NCBI GenBank assembly: GCA_024233345.1
Contig: JACKPT010000013.1
Location: forward strand, 49,921-113,920
Source of the DNA: Verrucomicrobiota bacterium
GTDB taxonomy: Bacteria; Verrucomicrobiota; Kiritimatiellia; CAIVKH01
Reading direction: 5' to 3'
DNA length: 64,000 bases
The notes under the pieces are model-generated. The model was not told the DNA's origin and searched no databases. It saw only the letters and a program-made list of their open reading frames with translations. The translations under genes were made by a program, and so were the position numbers. The number at the start of each line of letters is the position of its first letter. The first letter of the stretch is position 1. This document shows positions 1-9,503 of the stretch, in pieces.

Positions 1-1223
1 ACATCTTCGGGCCGCAGTCGTGGTTCGCCGGTCATTTCGTCGACGCAGAGGGCACAGCGGCAGTTCCGGCGGACGGTGGCGGGATGGAGCAGGTGTTCCT
101 CGCCATTTTCAAACGACAAGACCAGACCATCGCCGGGCCGGTAGCTGACCTTGGGGCGGGACTTGCCCGCGTGCTTCAGGATGCTCACTTCCCGTACCAC
201 CAGTTCGGCAATATCCTTCAGGGAGGTCGAGGCGGGATGGGTCTGGTCCCGCACCACCAGGGGCGTTCCCGAGTCGCCACTCTGAGACAATTCAGGGTAG
301 ATCGGCAGTTCGAAGGTGTTTTTGAATCCAAACTGCTCGACCAGTTGCCGCCGCGCGCCTTCGCCAAACACCCGGTATCGCTTGCCGTTATCGGGGCAAT
401 CAAAGTAGCTCATGTTTTCGACCACCCCGATGGTGGGGACATTGAGCTTGTCAAACATCTGGATGCCTTTGACCACATCGACAAAGCTCAACTGTTGGGG
501 TGTGGTCACAATCAGAGCGGCCGTGATGGGGATGATCTGGGCGAGGGTCAACTGGATATCCCCGGTGCCGGGGGGCATATCGATGATCAGATAGTCCAGC
601 TCGCCCCATTGAGTGGAGGTCAGCAGTTGGTTGATAATCTGCGTGACCATGGGACCACGCATGATCGCCGCCCCGCCCTGATTGCCCGACGGTACAAAGC
701 CAAAGGACATCAAGCGAACACCCTCATGTTGCAGCGGTTGGATCATGTTCTCGATCTGAAAGAGTTCCTTCTGTTTCGGGCTGACCATGGTCGGCAGACT
801 GGGACCATAGACATCGGCATCAAAGATGCCCACAGACCCTCCAAGGGCCGCCATGCTGTAGGCGAGGTTGACGGCGACAGTCGACTTGCCGACCCCGCCC
901 TTGCAACTGGAGACCGCGATGATCGCGCCAACCTTGGCGAGGCCCGGGGCCTTGGCCTGGAGGGGGTTTCTCCTGGTTTGGGCCGACAGGTTGACTTCGA
1001 CCCCGGTGACCCAGGGCAGTGCCGAGACCGCCTGTTGACACTGGGTGCGAAACTGTTCCTTCACCGGGCATGCCGGCGTGGTCAGTTCCACGGTGAACGC
1101 CACCTTTCCGGCATCGGTGATGGTGATATCCTTGATGAAGTTGAGGGTGACAATATCCTTCCCGAGGTCGGGATCAATGATGTGCTTCATGGAATCGAGC
1201 ACTTGCTGTGTACGGTCGGTCAT
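1..1223 (-). CDS. mrp: Mrp/ApbC P-loop iron-sulfur carrier with C-terminal DUF971 domain (3' end cut by window)
   Basis: The reading frame starts at the ATG at 1223 on the minus strand and stays open to base 1, so about 407 codons are visible and the stop is outside the window. The N-terminal 90 or so residues look like the MIP18/DUF59 domain. A deviant Walker A, SCKGGVGKST, follows near residue 110, then the Mrp signatures DADVYGPSLP and IDMPPGTGD. The last 60 visible codons match the DUF971 (GBBH-like N-terminal) type, with VSYRPGDGL and a CRCALC cysteine cluster. Mrp proteins are cytosolic ATPases that carry Fe-S clusters to target enzymes. The M16 protease gene lies 72 bp upstream on the same strand, so the two may be co-transcribed. 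Confidence 0.9.
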   Translation of the reverse strand, partial: MTDRTQQVLDSMKHIIDPDLGKDIVTLNFIKDITITDAGKVAFTVELTTPACPVKEQFRTQCQQAVSALPWVTGVEVNLSAQTRRNPLQAKAPGLAKVGAIIAVSSCKGGVGKSTVAVNLAYSMAALGGSVGIFDADVYGPSLPTMVSPKQKELFQIENMIQPLQHEGVRLMSFGFVPSGNQGGAAIMRGPMVTQIINQLLTSTQWGELDYLIIDMPPGTGDIQLTLAQIIPITAALIVTTPQQLSFVDVVKGIQMFDKLNVPTIGVVENMSYFDCPDNGKRYRVFGEGARRQLVEQFGFKNTFELPIYPELSQSGDSGTPLVVRDQTHPASTSLKDIAELVVREVSILKHAGKSRPKVSYRPGDGLVLSFENGEEHLLHPATVRRNCRCALCVDEMTGEPRLRPED

Positions 1224-1295
1224 GGGTGATTCTCCTGGTGGTCCGGTGAAAGGGTGTGGGGAAGGCGTATCCTGTGTTTATGGGTTGTCGGCAAG

Positions 1296-4208
1296 CTACA
1301 TCGCCTTTCGGATATCCCATTGGAACTGACTGGCGTCAAAGGCGGGTTGGCCGCCGAGGGCAGCGGTGAATCCCTGGTCAAACGAGGCCGCGAGCAGCTC
1401 TCCGAATTTACGGAAATCGTCCTGCCGGGTGCCCAGGACCTCATCCCGGAGCTTCTGGCGCTGCGCATCGGTATCCCCGGCCAGGAATCGGGTCATGGCC
1501 AGGAATCCTTTGGCATCGGGAAATAGGTATCCGTCGAAGTCGCCGATGGTGCCGATCATCGCCTTGGTCAGTTCGGCATCGGTCAGGGTCAGCGACTTCA
1601 GATAGTCCGCGGTCTTGCGGTAGATGTCGATGGTGCGGTCGAGATTAGGGTCGCGATAGGAGCCGAAGCTGAACAAGCCGGACCGGTAGTCGAGTCCGCA
1701 AAAGCCGCCGTAGGCTCCGCCCTGCACCCGGACCTGATCCCAGAGCCATGATGACCGCAGGTAGCGGGTCACGACCAGCGAGGAACCGTCGATGCGCTTC
1801 TGGTGGGTGAGCAGGGGAAGGGTGTGGCTGACATACTGGACCGGCGCGGGAATGACCCAGGCCTCACTCCGGCCGGGCCGCTCACCCGGGGGCACCAGGC
1901 GGGGTACATCCAGGGAGCCCGCGGGCAGGGTGAACACCAGTTTGGCGGCGAGGGCTTCCAGTCGCGCCCGGTCTTCGGCCGCGGCGGTAAGGTTAACCAC
2001 CATGCCGGTGCGCCGGAACAGGCATTCGCTCAGCGATCTCAATGTTGCTTCCACGCCTTTCCAGTTGGTGTGAAGTTCCTGGCTGAGTTTGCGGATGAAC
2101 TGAAAATAAGAGAGGCCGTTCATCCGCTCATACAGCCGGTCGGAGGCGGAAAAGACTGCCTTGGATCGCATCCCGGCCATCCGGTGTCCGGAGGGAACGA
2201 TGTCGCTTTCCAGGCCGGATTTTTCCTCGAGGACAATCTGGCGGATGCGGTCCTGCAGATCGAACCGGGTGGTGGTGAACAGGTCGCGGAAGATATTGAC
2301 CAGCTCCTCCGCTTGGGCGGTCAGCGCCTTGCCCCGGAAGAAGATCCACGCGATTCCGTCCCGGTCCTGAACCACCTTGGTGGTGACATAGGTTTCCGCA
2401 TCCACGCCGCCGGTGGTTCGGCCAATCCGCTGCAGGAGGGTGACATAGTCTTCGCTCTCGGTGCCTGCTTCGAGGATGGCCTGGCTCCAGATGGGAACAT
2501 AGGGAATCAGCTCCTCGGGAACCCGCCCCAGATCAAAACCGAGGTCCAGATAGACGATGCCGTGCGTGGGCATGGGGTGATACAGGAAGATGGTGCCATC
2601 GGTCTCGGTCTTTTCGGTGGGGATGGTGCGGATCGTGGGGTCGAGATCCTTCAGGGTCAGGGTGGGCAACTGGGCGAGTGCTTCCGGTGAGTCGGGCGCA
2701 GACTGGGCCAGGGTGAGGGCCTCGGCTTCGGCGGCAATCGCTTCAAGCTGCTCCGGTGTGCAGGCAGCCTTGACTTGTGCCAGCCGGGCCTGCTCCTCAG
2801 CATCCCGCTTTGCGGTGAACTCCGGGTCAGGTTTAAAGTCCAGTCGGATCCGCTGGGGATTGTCGAGCAGGTGGGTGCGGATCAGGGTTTCGAAATAGGG
2901 TTCCCCCTTTTCGATCCTTTGCTTGATGGATCGAAGGGGGGCTTCAAATTGAAGGGGTTGCAGCGGGTCCTGGTCATAGAGCCAGGTCTGCATGGTGGCG
3001 ATCATCATCGCCAACCCGCGCGGAAAGGAGCCGGTATTGCCCTCGCGGAGGTTGAATTCCGTGGTGTTGAGCGACGCCTCAATGGTTTTGCGGTCGAGAC
3101 GATGCTCCACGATCTGCTGCAACGTGCTGACCACCAGATCCTCCACCGCCTGTTCATCGCCTGCCGCCACGCCGCGAAGTCCGATGGAATAGAAGGCTTG
3201 TTGGATCTGCGATTCCAGCCCCACCCCGATGGTGTCCTCTCCGAGTCCGGAATCAAGCAGGGCTTTGCGCAGCGGGTTGGCGGGGGTACCGGTCAGGATG
3301 TGGCTGAGGATCTGCAGGCCGAACAGGGTCTCGGCAGAATCCGGCTGGCCCACAAGCCAGTTCACGGCAACAAACACCCCTGACTCGTTGTCTTCTCCGG
3401 CGGGATAAAATTGCTCCACCGCATAGGGGCCCTCGAGGGGCGGTTGCCGGGCGATGGATGAATCGATGGGCTGGGCCTCGTACCCCTCAAGATAAGCGCT
3501 CATTTTACGGAGCCGTTCTTCGGGGTCATCGTCGCCATAAAAATAGATCCGGGCATTGGAGGGATGATAGTAACGCCGGTGAAAGTCGCGGAGGCCTTCC
3601 CAGGTTAAATCCGGAATCGCGGCGGGATCGCCACCGTAGTCGATGCCGTAGGTCACATCGGGAAACAGGATGCGCTGGCAGTATTCGGACAGCATCATGT
3701 CCGGTGATGCGTAGACCCCCTTCATTTCATTGAAGACCACCCCTTTGTAGGTGAGGGTGCCGGTGCCCCGATCATACTCGTGATGCCACGCCTCCTGGGC
3801 ATGGGTTTCCCGGGTCAGGCGCGGGTGCAAAACTGCGTCCATGTAGATATCCACCAGGTTGTAGAAGTCCTTCAGGTGTTGGCTGGCCACCGGGTAGCAG
3901 GTCTTGTCCGGGTAGGTGAATGCGTTGAGGAAGGTCTGCAGCGAGCCCTTGAGCAGTTCCACAAATGGTTCTTTGACCGGGTACTTTTCCGATCCGCAAA
4001 GGACCGAGTGTTCGAGGATATGGGCAACGCCGGTGGAGTCCTGGGGGGGGGTGCGGAAGGTGATGCCGAATACCTTGTTCTCATCCTGGTTGGTGATCGA
4101 GAGCAATTCTGCCCCGGTCCGGTCATGCAGGTACAAACACGCGGTGGCGTCGATCTCGGGAATTGCCACCTCGCGCATCAGGGTAAAGCCATATTGGGAT
4201 GTCGTCAT
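1296..4208 (-). CDS. M16C family metalloprotease, presequence-protease (PreP) type
   Basis: This is a 970-residue zinc oligopeptidase of the pitrilysin family. The inverted zinc motif HILEH (H63, E66, H67) is followed by the PreP-like stretch VLCGSEKYPVKEPF and a downstream NEMKGVY segment, which supplies the distal zinc-ligand region. The length fits the M16C family, which has two clam-shell halves and an M16C-associated middle domain. The frame is open up to 4280, but I prefer the ATG at 4208 (MTTSQYGF) because AAAGGTG lies about ten bases before it. There is no clear signal peptide, so it probably acts in the cytoplasm by degrading peptides. It is divergent from the PIG-L deacetylase across about 250 bp. 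Confidence 0.92.
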   Translation of the reverse strand: MTTSQYGFTLMREVAIPEIDATACLYLHDRTGAELLSITNQDENKVFGITFRTPPQDSTGVAHILEHSVLCGSEKYPVKEPFVELLKGSLQTFLNAFTYPDKTCYPVASQHLKDFYNLVDIYMDAVLHPRLTRETHAQEAWHHEYDRGTGTLTYKGVVFNEMKGVYASPDMMLSEYCQRILFPDVTYGIDYGGDPAAIPDLTWEGLRDFHRRYYHPSNARIYFYGDDDPEERLRKMSAYLEGYEAQPIDSSIARQPPLEGPYAVEQFYPAGEDNESGVFVAVNWLVGQPDSAETLFGLQILSHILTGTPANPLRKALLDSGLGEDTIGVGLESQIQQAFYSIGLRGVAAGDEQAVEDLVVSTLQQIVEHRLDRKTIEASLNTTEFNLREGNTGSFPRGLAMMIATMQTWLYDQDPLQPLQFEAPLRSIKQRIEKGEPYFETLIRTHLLDNPQRIRLDFKPDPEFTAKRDAEEQARLAQVKAACTPEQLEAIAAEAEALTLAQSAPDSPEALAQLPTLTLKDLDPTIRTIPTEKTETDGTIFLYHPMPTHGIVYLDLGFDLGRVPEELIPYVPIWSQAILEAGTESEDYVTLLQRIGRTTGGVDAETYVTTKVVQDRDGIAWIFFRGKALTAQAEELVNIFRDLFTTTRFDLQDRIRQIVLEEKSGLESDIVPSGHRMAGMRSKAVFSASDRLYERMNGLSYFQFIRKLSQELHTNWKGVEATLRSLSECLFRRTGMVVNLTAAAEDRARLEALAAKLVFTLPAGSLDVPRLVPPGERPGRSEAWVIPAPVQYVSHTLPLLTHQKRIDGSSLVVTRYLRSSWLWDQVRVQGGAYGGFCGLDYRSGLFSFGSYRDPNLDRTIDIYRKTADYLKSLTLTDAELTKAMIGTIGDFDGYLFPDAKGFLAMTRFLAGDTDAQRQKLRDEVLGTRQDDFRKFGELLAASFDQGFTAALGGQPAFDASQFQWDIRKAM

Positions 4209-4458
4209 GGTTGGGATCACCTTTCCAAGTGGAACGAAAGGGGAAGACCATACCATCGACCCGGCCCGCGGGCAAATCATGAATCAGGAACCGGTTTCTT
4301 CTTTTATGTTCAGCGGTTTGATTCTGCGGTATGGTCAACTCCGTCCAGATCGCCGCGTGGCGGGGGAGCATCACGATCACAAAACCTGATGAAATAAGAT
4401 AGAGGCACGGGCAGGCGATGGCCGCCGTCAGCCTGCCGGTGTCGGGAGCATATCCACC

Positions 4459-5310
4459 ATGAAATTGAACCATCCCACCGCACAACTCTATGTGCCCGAT
4501 GGAACCGCTGAAGAGGAGGCCCTGCGCCGGGTGACCCATCTCGGTATTGGGGCTCATCAGGACGATTTGGAATTCATGGCGTTGCATGGTATTCTTGCCT
4601 GCTTTCAACAGCAGGATACGTGGTTTGGGGGGGTGACCTGTACCAATGGCGCGGGCAGTTCGAGGATCGGACCTTATGCCGACTGTTCCGATGAGGCGAT
4701 GATTCAGGTCCGCCGCGAAGAGCAGAACCTGGCGGCCCGGATCGGTCAGTACGGGTGTATGATCCACCTGGGTTATCCAAGCGCCGACATCCAGAAGCCC
4801 GGCCAAGCGGACTTTGTGGAGGACTTGATCACGATCCTGCAGGCATCCCGTCCCGGTGTGGTCTATACGCACAACCCGGCGGATAAGCACCGCTCCCACA
4901 TCGCGGTGCTATCGGCGACGCTTCGAGCCCTGCGGGCCCTTCCCCCGGCAAGCCGCCCGCACCGGGTGCTGGGCTGTGAGGTCTGGCGGAATCTGGACTG
5001 GCTGCCCGACGATGCCAAGGTGGTGCTGGATGTCGGCGGACGGGACCATCTGGCCGCCGCACTGAACGGCGTGTTTGATTCCCAGATTGCCGGCGGAAAG
5101 CGCTATGACCTGGCGGTCATGGGACGTCGCCTCGCCAACGCAACCTTTCTCGACTCCCATCAGGTGGATGCCTCCGACCAGGTCTGGTTTGCCATGGATC
5201 TCACGCCCCTGGTACAGGACGACAGCATGGATGTGATCGATTATGTTCAGCACCTCATGGATCGCTTCGCTGCGGATGTTCGAGAGAAACTCGAAGCCTA
5301 TTTTCCTTGA
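4459..5310 (+). CDS. PIG-L/LmbE family deacetylase
   Basis: This 283-residue protein has the two metal-binding signatures of the PIG-L (LmbE-like) family. AHQDDLEFM, the AHxDD zinc/base motif, lies near residue 34, and HNPADKHRSHI, the HxxH ligand pair, lies in the middle. The family removes N-acetyl groups from amino sugars such as GlcNAc conjugates. The substrate cannot be read from this sequence. A GGGAG ribosome-binding site precedes the ATG. It is the first gene of a plus-strand group that continues with the YjbQ-like gene and priA. Confidence 0.85.
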   Translation: MKLNHPTAQLYVPDGTAEEEALRRVTHLGIGAHQDDLEFMALHGILACFQQQDTWFGGVTCTNGAGSSRIGPYADCSDEAMIQVRREEQNLAARIGQYGCMIHLGYPSADIQKPGQADFVEDLITILQASRPGVVYTHNPADKHRSHIAVLSATLRALRALPPASRPHRVLGCEVWRNLDWLPDDAKVVLDVGGRDHLAAALNGVFDSQIAGGKRYDLAVMGRRLANATFLDSHQVDASDQVWFAMDLTPLVQDDSMDVIDYVQHLMDRFAADVREKLEAYFP

Positions 5311-5414
5311 ACTGATTGTGGTGCCGGGGGAGGGGGGATGCAACGGTCTTGGATTTCCGGCGGGTGGCCGCTATGCTGTCCACCGGACAGTGGTGACCAA
5401 CGTGGAGGTTTGGG

Positions 5415-5831
5415 ATGAAGTCTTATCGAAAGGAATTGTGGTTTAACACGCCGACGCGCCGGGCGTTCATCAACATTACGCCCGAAGTGGAGGCCTGTGT
5501 CCGGGCGAGTGGGATGACGGAGGGGTTGGTGCTGGTGAATGCGATGCACATCAGCGCGAGCGTATTCATCAATGATGACGAGCGGGGGCTGCATCAGGAT
5601 TTTGAAATGTGGCTGGAAAAGCTCGCGCCGGAGAAACCCTATGCCCAGTATGCCCATAACGGAGCCGAGGACAATGCGGATGCCCACCTGAAACGCACGA
5701 TTATGGGGCGGGAAGTGGTGGTGGCCCTTACCGGAGGCAAGCTGGATTTCGGGCCGTGGGAACAGATTTTTTATGACGAATTCGACGGCAAGCGACGCAA
5801 ACGAGCTTTGGTCAAGATCATCGGAGAGTGA
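5415..5831 (+). CDS. YjbQ/UPF0047 family protein
   Basis: This is a 138-residue single-domain protein. The pattern HISASVFINDDE followed by HNGAEDNADAHLK matches the His/Glu-rich active-site layout of the YjbQ (UPF0047) family. Some members complement thiamine-phosphate synthase mutants, but the physiological role is unsettled. GGAGG lies 5-9 bases before the ATG. The end overlaps the likely start of priA by 59 bp, which suggests co-transcription. Confidence 0.85.
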   Translation: MKSYRKELWFNTPTRRAFINITPEVEACVRASGMTEGLVLVNAMHISASVFINDDERGLHQDFEMWLEKLAPEKPYAQYAHNGAEDNADAHLKRTIMGREVVVALTGGKLDFGPWEQIFYDEFDGKRRKRALVKIIGE

Positions 5832-8046
5832 TTCCGGTCCCCGCCGGGTCGCCCGGGTGATCGTTGACCTGTCGATTGACCGGGCGTTTGACTATCTGGT
5901 GCCGGAGGCGTTGTCCGGCGATGTGATGCTGGGGTCGCGGGTCACGGTGGATCTGGGGCACGGCCGCCGCACCGGTTATGTGGTGAGGCTTCTCGACCGG
6001 TCGGATGTGCCCAGGCTGAAGCCGATCCTCGAAGTGTCACCGTCGAACCCCTACATACCAGAGGATGTCCTGTCGGTGGCAACCTGGATGGCGACCTACT
6101 ATCTGGCCCCGGTGGAACGGGCGATCCGGGCGGTTTTGCCTGCGCCGGTGAGGCGTCGGACCGAGGCCTTCAAGAAGGAGCGCTGGGTGGCTCCCGCATT
6201 GGCTTCGGGCGACTGGCCGGCGGGGCTGGAGAAGAAGGCTCCCAAGCAGGCCAAGGTGCTCGCTCATCTGTGCGAGCATGGCGAGACCCGGACCACGGAC
6301 CTCACCGCGATCACCGGCGCCACCGCATCGGTGATCAAGACATTGGCCGACAAGGGCTGGGTGAAGATCCGCGAGGCTGCGGCCTATCGGAATCCGTTTC
6401 GTGATCATGTGGTGTTGCCTACCCAGCCCTTGCCGCTGATGCCGCAACAGGCAGAGGCGCTTGCCCTGTGTTTTCGGGCCATCGATACCCTGGAACCCCC
6501 GGTGGTGTTGCTGAACGGGGTGACCGGCAGCGGAAAGACGGAAGTGTATCTGCAGGCGATTGCCCATGCCCGCACCCAGGGCAAGACCGCGATTGTCCTG
6601 GTGCCGGAGATTGCCCTGACCCCGCAGACCGTCGACCGGTTTCGAAGCCGGTTCGGAGATTGTGTTGCAGTGCTTCACAGTGAATTGTCGGAAGGGGAGC
6701 GGCACGACGAGTGGCACCGGATCCGGCGGGGGGAGGCGGAGGTGGTGATCGGGGCCCGATCAGCGCTGTTTGCCCCGTTAGCCCGTCTCGGCTTGATCAT
6801 TGTCGATGAGGAGCATGAGCCGACCTACAAGCAAGAGGAGCTGCCCAAATACAATGCCCGCGATGTGGCGGTGGTGCGGGGGCGGATTTCCCGGTGCCCG
6901 GTGCTGCTGGGCACGGCCACCCCCTCGCTGGAAACCTATCAGAATGTACTGCGGAAGCGTTACGCAATGGCGCGGATGCCACACCGGGTTGACCACCGGA
7001 AAATGCCATTGATGCGGATCGTCGATATGCGGACAGAAGCGGATAAGGAGGGCAAGCTGCATATCTTTTCCCGGGACCTGATCGATGCCATCGAGCAGCG
7101 ACTGACCCTGCACGAACAGACCATTCTCTTTTTGAACCGTCGCGGATACTCCTCGTCACTGATCTGCATGAAGTGCGGGCATGTTTGTGAATGTCCCGAA
7201 TGCAGTATTTCGATGACCTACCACAAGACCACGGAAAAGTTGCTGTGCCATCTGTGCGGCCACGAAGAGCGGGTGCCTGCGGCTTGCCCATCCTGCCGGG
7301 ACCCCGCCTTCAAATTTACCGGCGTTGGCACCCAGCGGATCGAGGAAATCACCCGGAAGCTGTTCAGTCGGGCTACGGTGGTGCGGATGGATTCCGACAC
7401 CATGACCCGTAAGGATGCCTATCGCACCGTGCTGGGGGACTTTCGTTCCGGGAAAATTGATATTCTGATCGGGACCCAGATGATTGCCAAGGGACTGCAT
7501 TTTCCCAATGTGACATTGGTGGGGGTGATGTTTGCCGATCTCAGTTTGCACATGCCGGACTTTCGGGCGGCGGAGCGGACCTACCAGCTTCTGACCCAGG
7601 TTGCGGGCCGGGCCGGGCGGGGGGATGTCGTGGGCGAGGTGATCGTGCAGACCTTTTCCCCACAGCACTGGGCGATCCAGTCCGCCCGCCGGTTGGATTA
7701 TGAGACCTTTGCCGATCAGGAACTGGCGTTTCGCGAAGAGTTGATGTACCCGCCCCATGCGCATCTGGTCTGCATCACCGCAAAGGGCAAGTCGGAAAGA
7801 CGGGTCTCCTGGTGTTTGCAGCAATTTGCCGATCAGCTCCAACCCCGGCTTGGCAAAGGGGTGATTTTATCCGGACCGGCGCCCGCCCCGTTGGCAAGGA
7901 TCAAGGGCCACTTCCGGTTTCAGCTCGTGATGCGCGCGGCCCAGACCCGCGAGATCACCGGGCCGCTCAAGACCTTGCTCTTCAACTATCCCTGGCCACC
8001 CGACGTGCAGGTCGCCACCGATGTGGATGCGGTGTCGATGGGGTAG
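5773..8046 (+). CDS. priA: Primosomal protein N' (replication restart helicase PriA)
   Basis: This is a 757-residue superfamily 2 helicase that reloads the replisome at stalled forks. It has the N-terminal 3'-DNA-binding domain (RAFDYLVPEAL), Walker A GVTGSGKTEVYL, DEEH box and the helicase C-lobe (GTQMIAKGLHFPNV, QVAGRAGRG). The eight-cysteine zinc module is present, running from CMKCGHVCECPEC to CHLCG and CPSC. The ATG at 5773 lies inside the preceding gene. A GTG at 5857 would place the start just ahead of the conserved domain and is a real alternative, though neither site has a strong ribosome-binding site. Confidence 0.93.
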   Translation: MTNSTASDANELWSRSSESDSGPRRVARVIVDLSIDRAFDYLVPEALSGDVMLGSRVTVDLGHGRRTGYVVRLLDRSDVPRLKPILEVSPSNPYIPEDVLSVATWMATYYLAPVERAIRAVLPAPVRRRTEAFKKERWVAPALASGDWPAGLEKKAPKQAKVLAHLCEHGETRTTDLTAITGATASVIKTLADKGWVKIREAAAYRNPFRDHVVLPTQPLPLMPQQAEALALCFRAIDTLEPPVVLLNGVTGSGKTEVYLQAIAHARTQGKTAIVLVPEIALTPQTVDRFRSRFGDCVAVLHSELSEGERHDEWHRIRRGEAEVVIGARSALFAPLARLGLIIVDEEHEPTYKQEELPKYNARDVAVVRGRISRCPVLLGTATPSLETYQNVLRKRYAMARMPHRVDHRKMPLMRIVDMRTEADKEGKLHIFSRDLIDAIEQRLTLHEQTILFLNRRGYSSSLICMKCGHVCECPECSISMTYHKTTEKLLCHLCGHEERVPAACPSCRDPAFKFTGVGTQRIEEITRKLFSRATVVRMDSDTMTRKDAYRTVLGDFRSGKIDILIGTQMIAKGLHFPNVTLVGVMFADLSLHMPDFRAAERTYQLLTQVAGRAGRGDVVGEVIVQTFSPQHWAIQSARRLDYETFADQELAFREELMYPPHAHLVCITAKGKSERRVSWCLQQFADQLQPRLGKGVILSGPAPAPLARIKGHFRFQLVMRAAQTREITGPLKTLLFNYPWPPDVQVATDVDAVSMG

Positions 8047-8052
8047 GAGCAT

Positions 8053-8071
8053 GGCCCGGGCAATCCGGGCC
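8053..8071. terminator. GC-rich hairpin between convergent priA and SirB1-like gene
   Basis: A perfect 7-bp stem (GGCCCGG and CCGGGCC) with a 5-nt loop lies between the two convergent stop codons. There is no T-tract, so it may be a bidirectional transcript-end hairpin rather than a classical terminator. Confidence 0.35.
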
Positions 8072-8113
8072 TGATCGGGCCATCCTGCGGCTTGCTTCTG
8101 GGTTGCCGGCACT

Positions 8114-8956
8114 TCAGGGCTGGCGCGGCCGGATCAGGGCTTCGCGGGTGGCTTCAAGCATGTGCATCATGAAGTCGGCCTGATCCTCATGGCCGCGTTT
8201 ACGGAAGGCCTGGACCAGGTTGCGGAGCATGCGCTCAAGAATGACCTTGGCGGTGGCCTCGCTGCGCAGGCTCTCCCGGACCGCTTCGCCATGGGCATGA
8301 ATCAGATCCACCTCGGAGAGAAATTTGCCCCGGTCGAAGCAGTCGATGAACAGCCGATCCCGGCCGTGCCCGCTACGGGCCAGGAAATGGCCGGGAAAGT
8401 TGCAGCCCTGGATGGCGAGGCCGACCCGTTTGCCCACCAGCATGAGCAGGCAGGTCAGGCTCAGGGGAATGCCGCGCCTGGTTTGGAGGACATGCACCAG
8501 GTTGCTGTTCTCGGGGCTGTAGTAATCGATGTGGGCGCCGCGAAAGGCTTTCTGGTGGAACAGGAAGCCCGAAAGGGTGCGGACATTGATGGCATCGGCC
8601 TGTTCCCGGTATTCCCCGGCCAGGCGATCGAGCAGGGGGGCCAGCCGGGGTTGACCGGAGTCGGGCTCGAGGTACTCCGCCATCAGTTGATAGGCCGTTT
8701 CAAGCTGGTCATAGAGATCGTCCAGCCCATACCAGGCGGACCATTGTTCCTCGAACCGTTGCCGCCGGATGGGCAGAAGCAGTTGCCGGATCTGTTCGCG
8801 CTGATCCGGTGATGGAGGAGGGTTCAGGCCCTTGAGCACCTCATCGAGGGTGTCTCCGAAGCCAAGCAGTTCGGCGCGGACCGCATCGCGGACCACCGGC
8901 GTGTCGTCATCGAGAAGTTCGAGGACATACGGCAAATTTTTGACATTCCCATTCAT
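8114..8956 (-). CDS. SirB1/transglutaminase-like (Transglut_core2) protein
   Basis: This 280-residue protein carries the SirB1-type core. GIPLSLTCLLMLVGKRVGL is followed by CNFPGHFLAR and FIDCFDRGKFL, the layout of the transglutaminase-like fold with a Cys/His/Asp set. SirB1 homologues are widespread and poorly characterised, and enzymatic activity is not established. The N-terminal part resembles the DUF-type helical region often found in this family. The ATG at 8956 faces the YlbF-like gene across about 100 bp. Confidence 0.75.
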   Translation of the reverse strand: MNGNVKNLPYVLELLDDDTPVVRDAVRAELLGFGDTLDEVLKGLNPPPSPDQREQIRQLLLPIRRQRFEEQWSAWYGLDDLYDQLETAYQLMAEYLEPDSGQPRLAPLLDRLAGEYREQADAINVRTLSGFLFHQKAFRGAHIDYYSPENSNLVHVLQTRRGIPLSLTCLLMLVGKRVGLAIQGCNFPGHFLARSGHGRDRLFIDCFDRGKFLSEVDLIHAHGEAVRESLRSEATAKVILERMLRNLVQAFRKRGHEDQADFMMHMLEATREALIRPRQP

Positions 8957-9059
8957 CGTGGTAAAACCCCATTGCGTAAGACCGACCGGGGGAGGTCGTC
9001 AAGGGGAATCCACTTGCGTGATGTGTGGCGGTGTGCCACGGAAAGAGTTGAGGGAGAGA

Positions 9060-9482
9060 ATGAAGAAAGAATTACCGATCGCGAATCATTCACCGGTGCT
9101 GCAAAAGACGGCGGAATTGTGCCAGACGATTCTGGAGCAGCCTGCCTACCTGCGCATGCGGGATGATATCATGGCATTTTTACAGAATGAAGAGGCCCGG
9201 GCCCAGTATGAAGACCTGTGTACCCTGCAGGAAAACCTGCACCGGAAGCAGGACGAGGGTGCGGTGATCAGTGACGAGGAGATGGAGGCCTTTGAGCAGG
9301 CGGAGGCCCTCTTTCTGGCCTCGCCTCAGGCGGTTCCGTTCATCGAGGCCCAGCAAAGCATGCATGAGATCGAGAGCAAGATCATGGAGTATGTCCGGCG
9401 AACCTTTGAGTTGGGCCGGGTTCCCCAGGAGTCCGATTTTGAGGGTGGCGGCTGTGGCGAAGGGTGCGGCTGTCACGGATAA
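9060..9482 (+). CDS. YlbF/YmcA family protein with cysteine-rich C-terminus
   Basis: This 140-residue helical, charged protein resembles the YlbF/YmcA (Com_YlbF) family. The start at 9060 is supported by GAGGGAGAG just upstream. It ends in a glycine- and cysteine-rich tail, GGCGEGCGCHG. In Bacillus subtilis the YlbF-YmcA-YaaT complex binds Fe-S clusters and acts on RNA processing and competence, so the tail may ligate a metal here. That last point is inference. RNase G and PNPase are encoded elsewhere in this window. Confidence 0.7.
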   Translation: MKKELPIANHSPVLQKTAELCQTILEQPAYLRMRDDIMAFLQNEEARAQYEDLCTLQENLHRKQDEGAVISDEEMEAFEQAEALFLASPQAVPFIEAQQSMHEIESKIMEYVRRTFELGRVPQESDFEGGGCGEGCGCHG

Positions 9483-9503
9483 TCGATCCTCCAGTGTGCC
9501 TCG

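Noticed and set aside
84..1229. A 381-codon plus-strand frame at the left edge
   Set aside because: It is antisense to mrp, whose domains are unmistakable on the minus strand.
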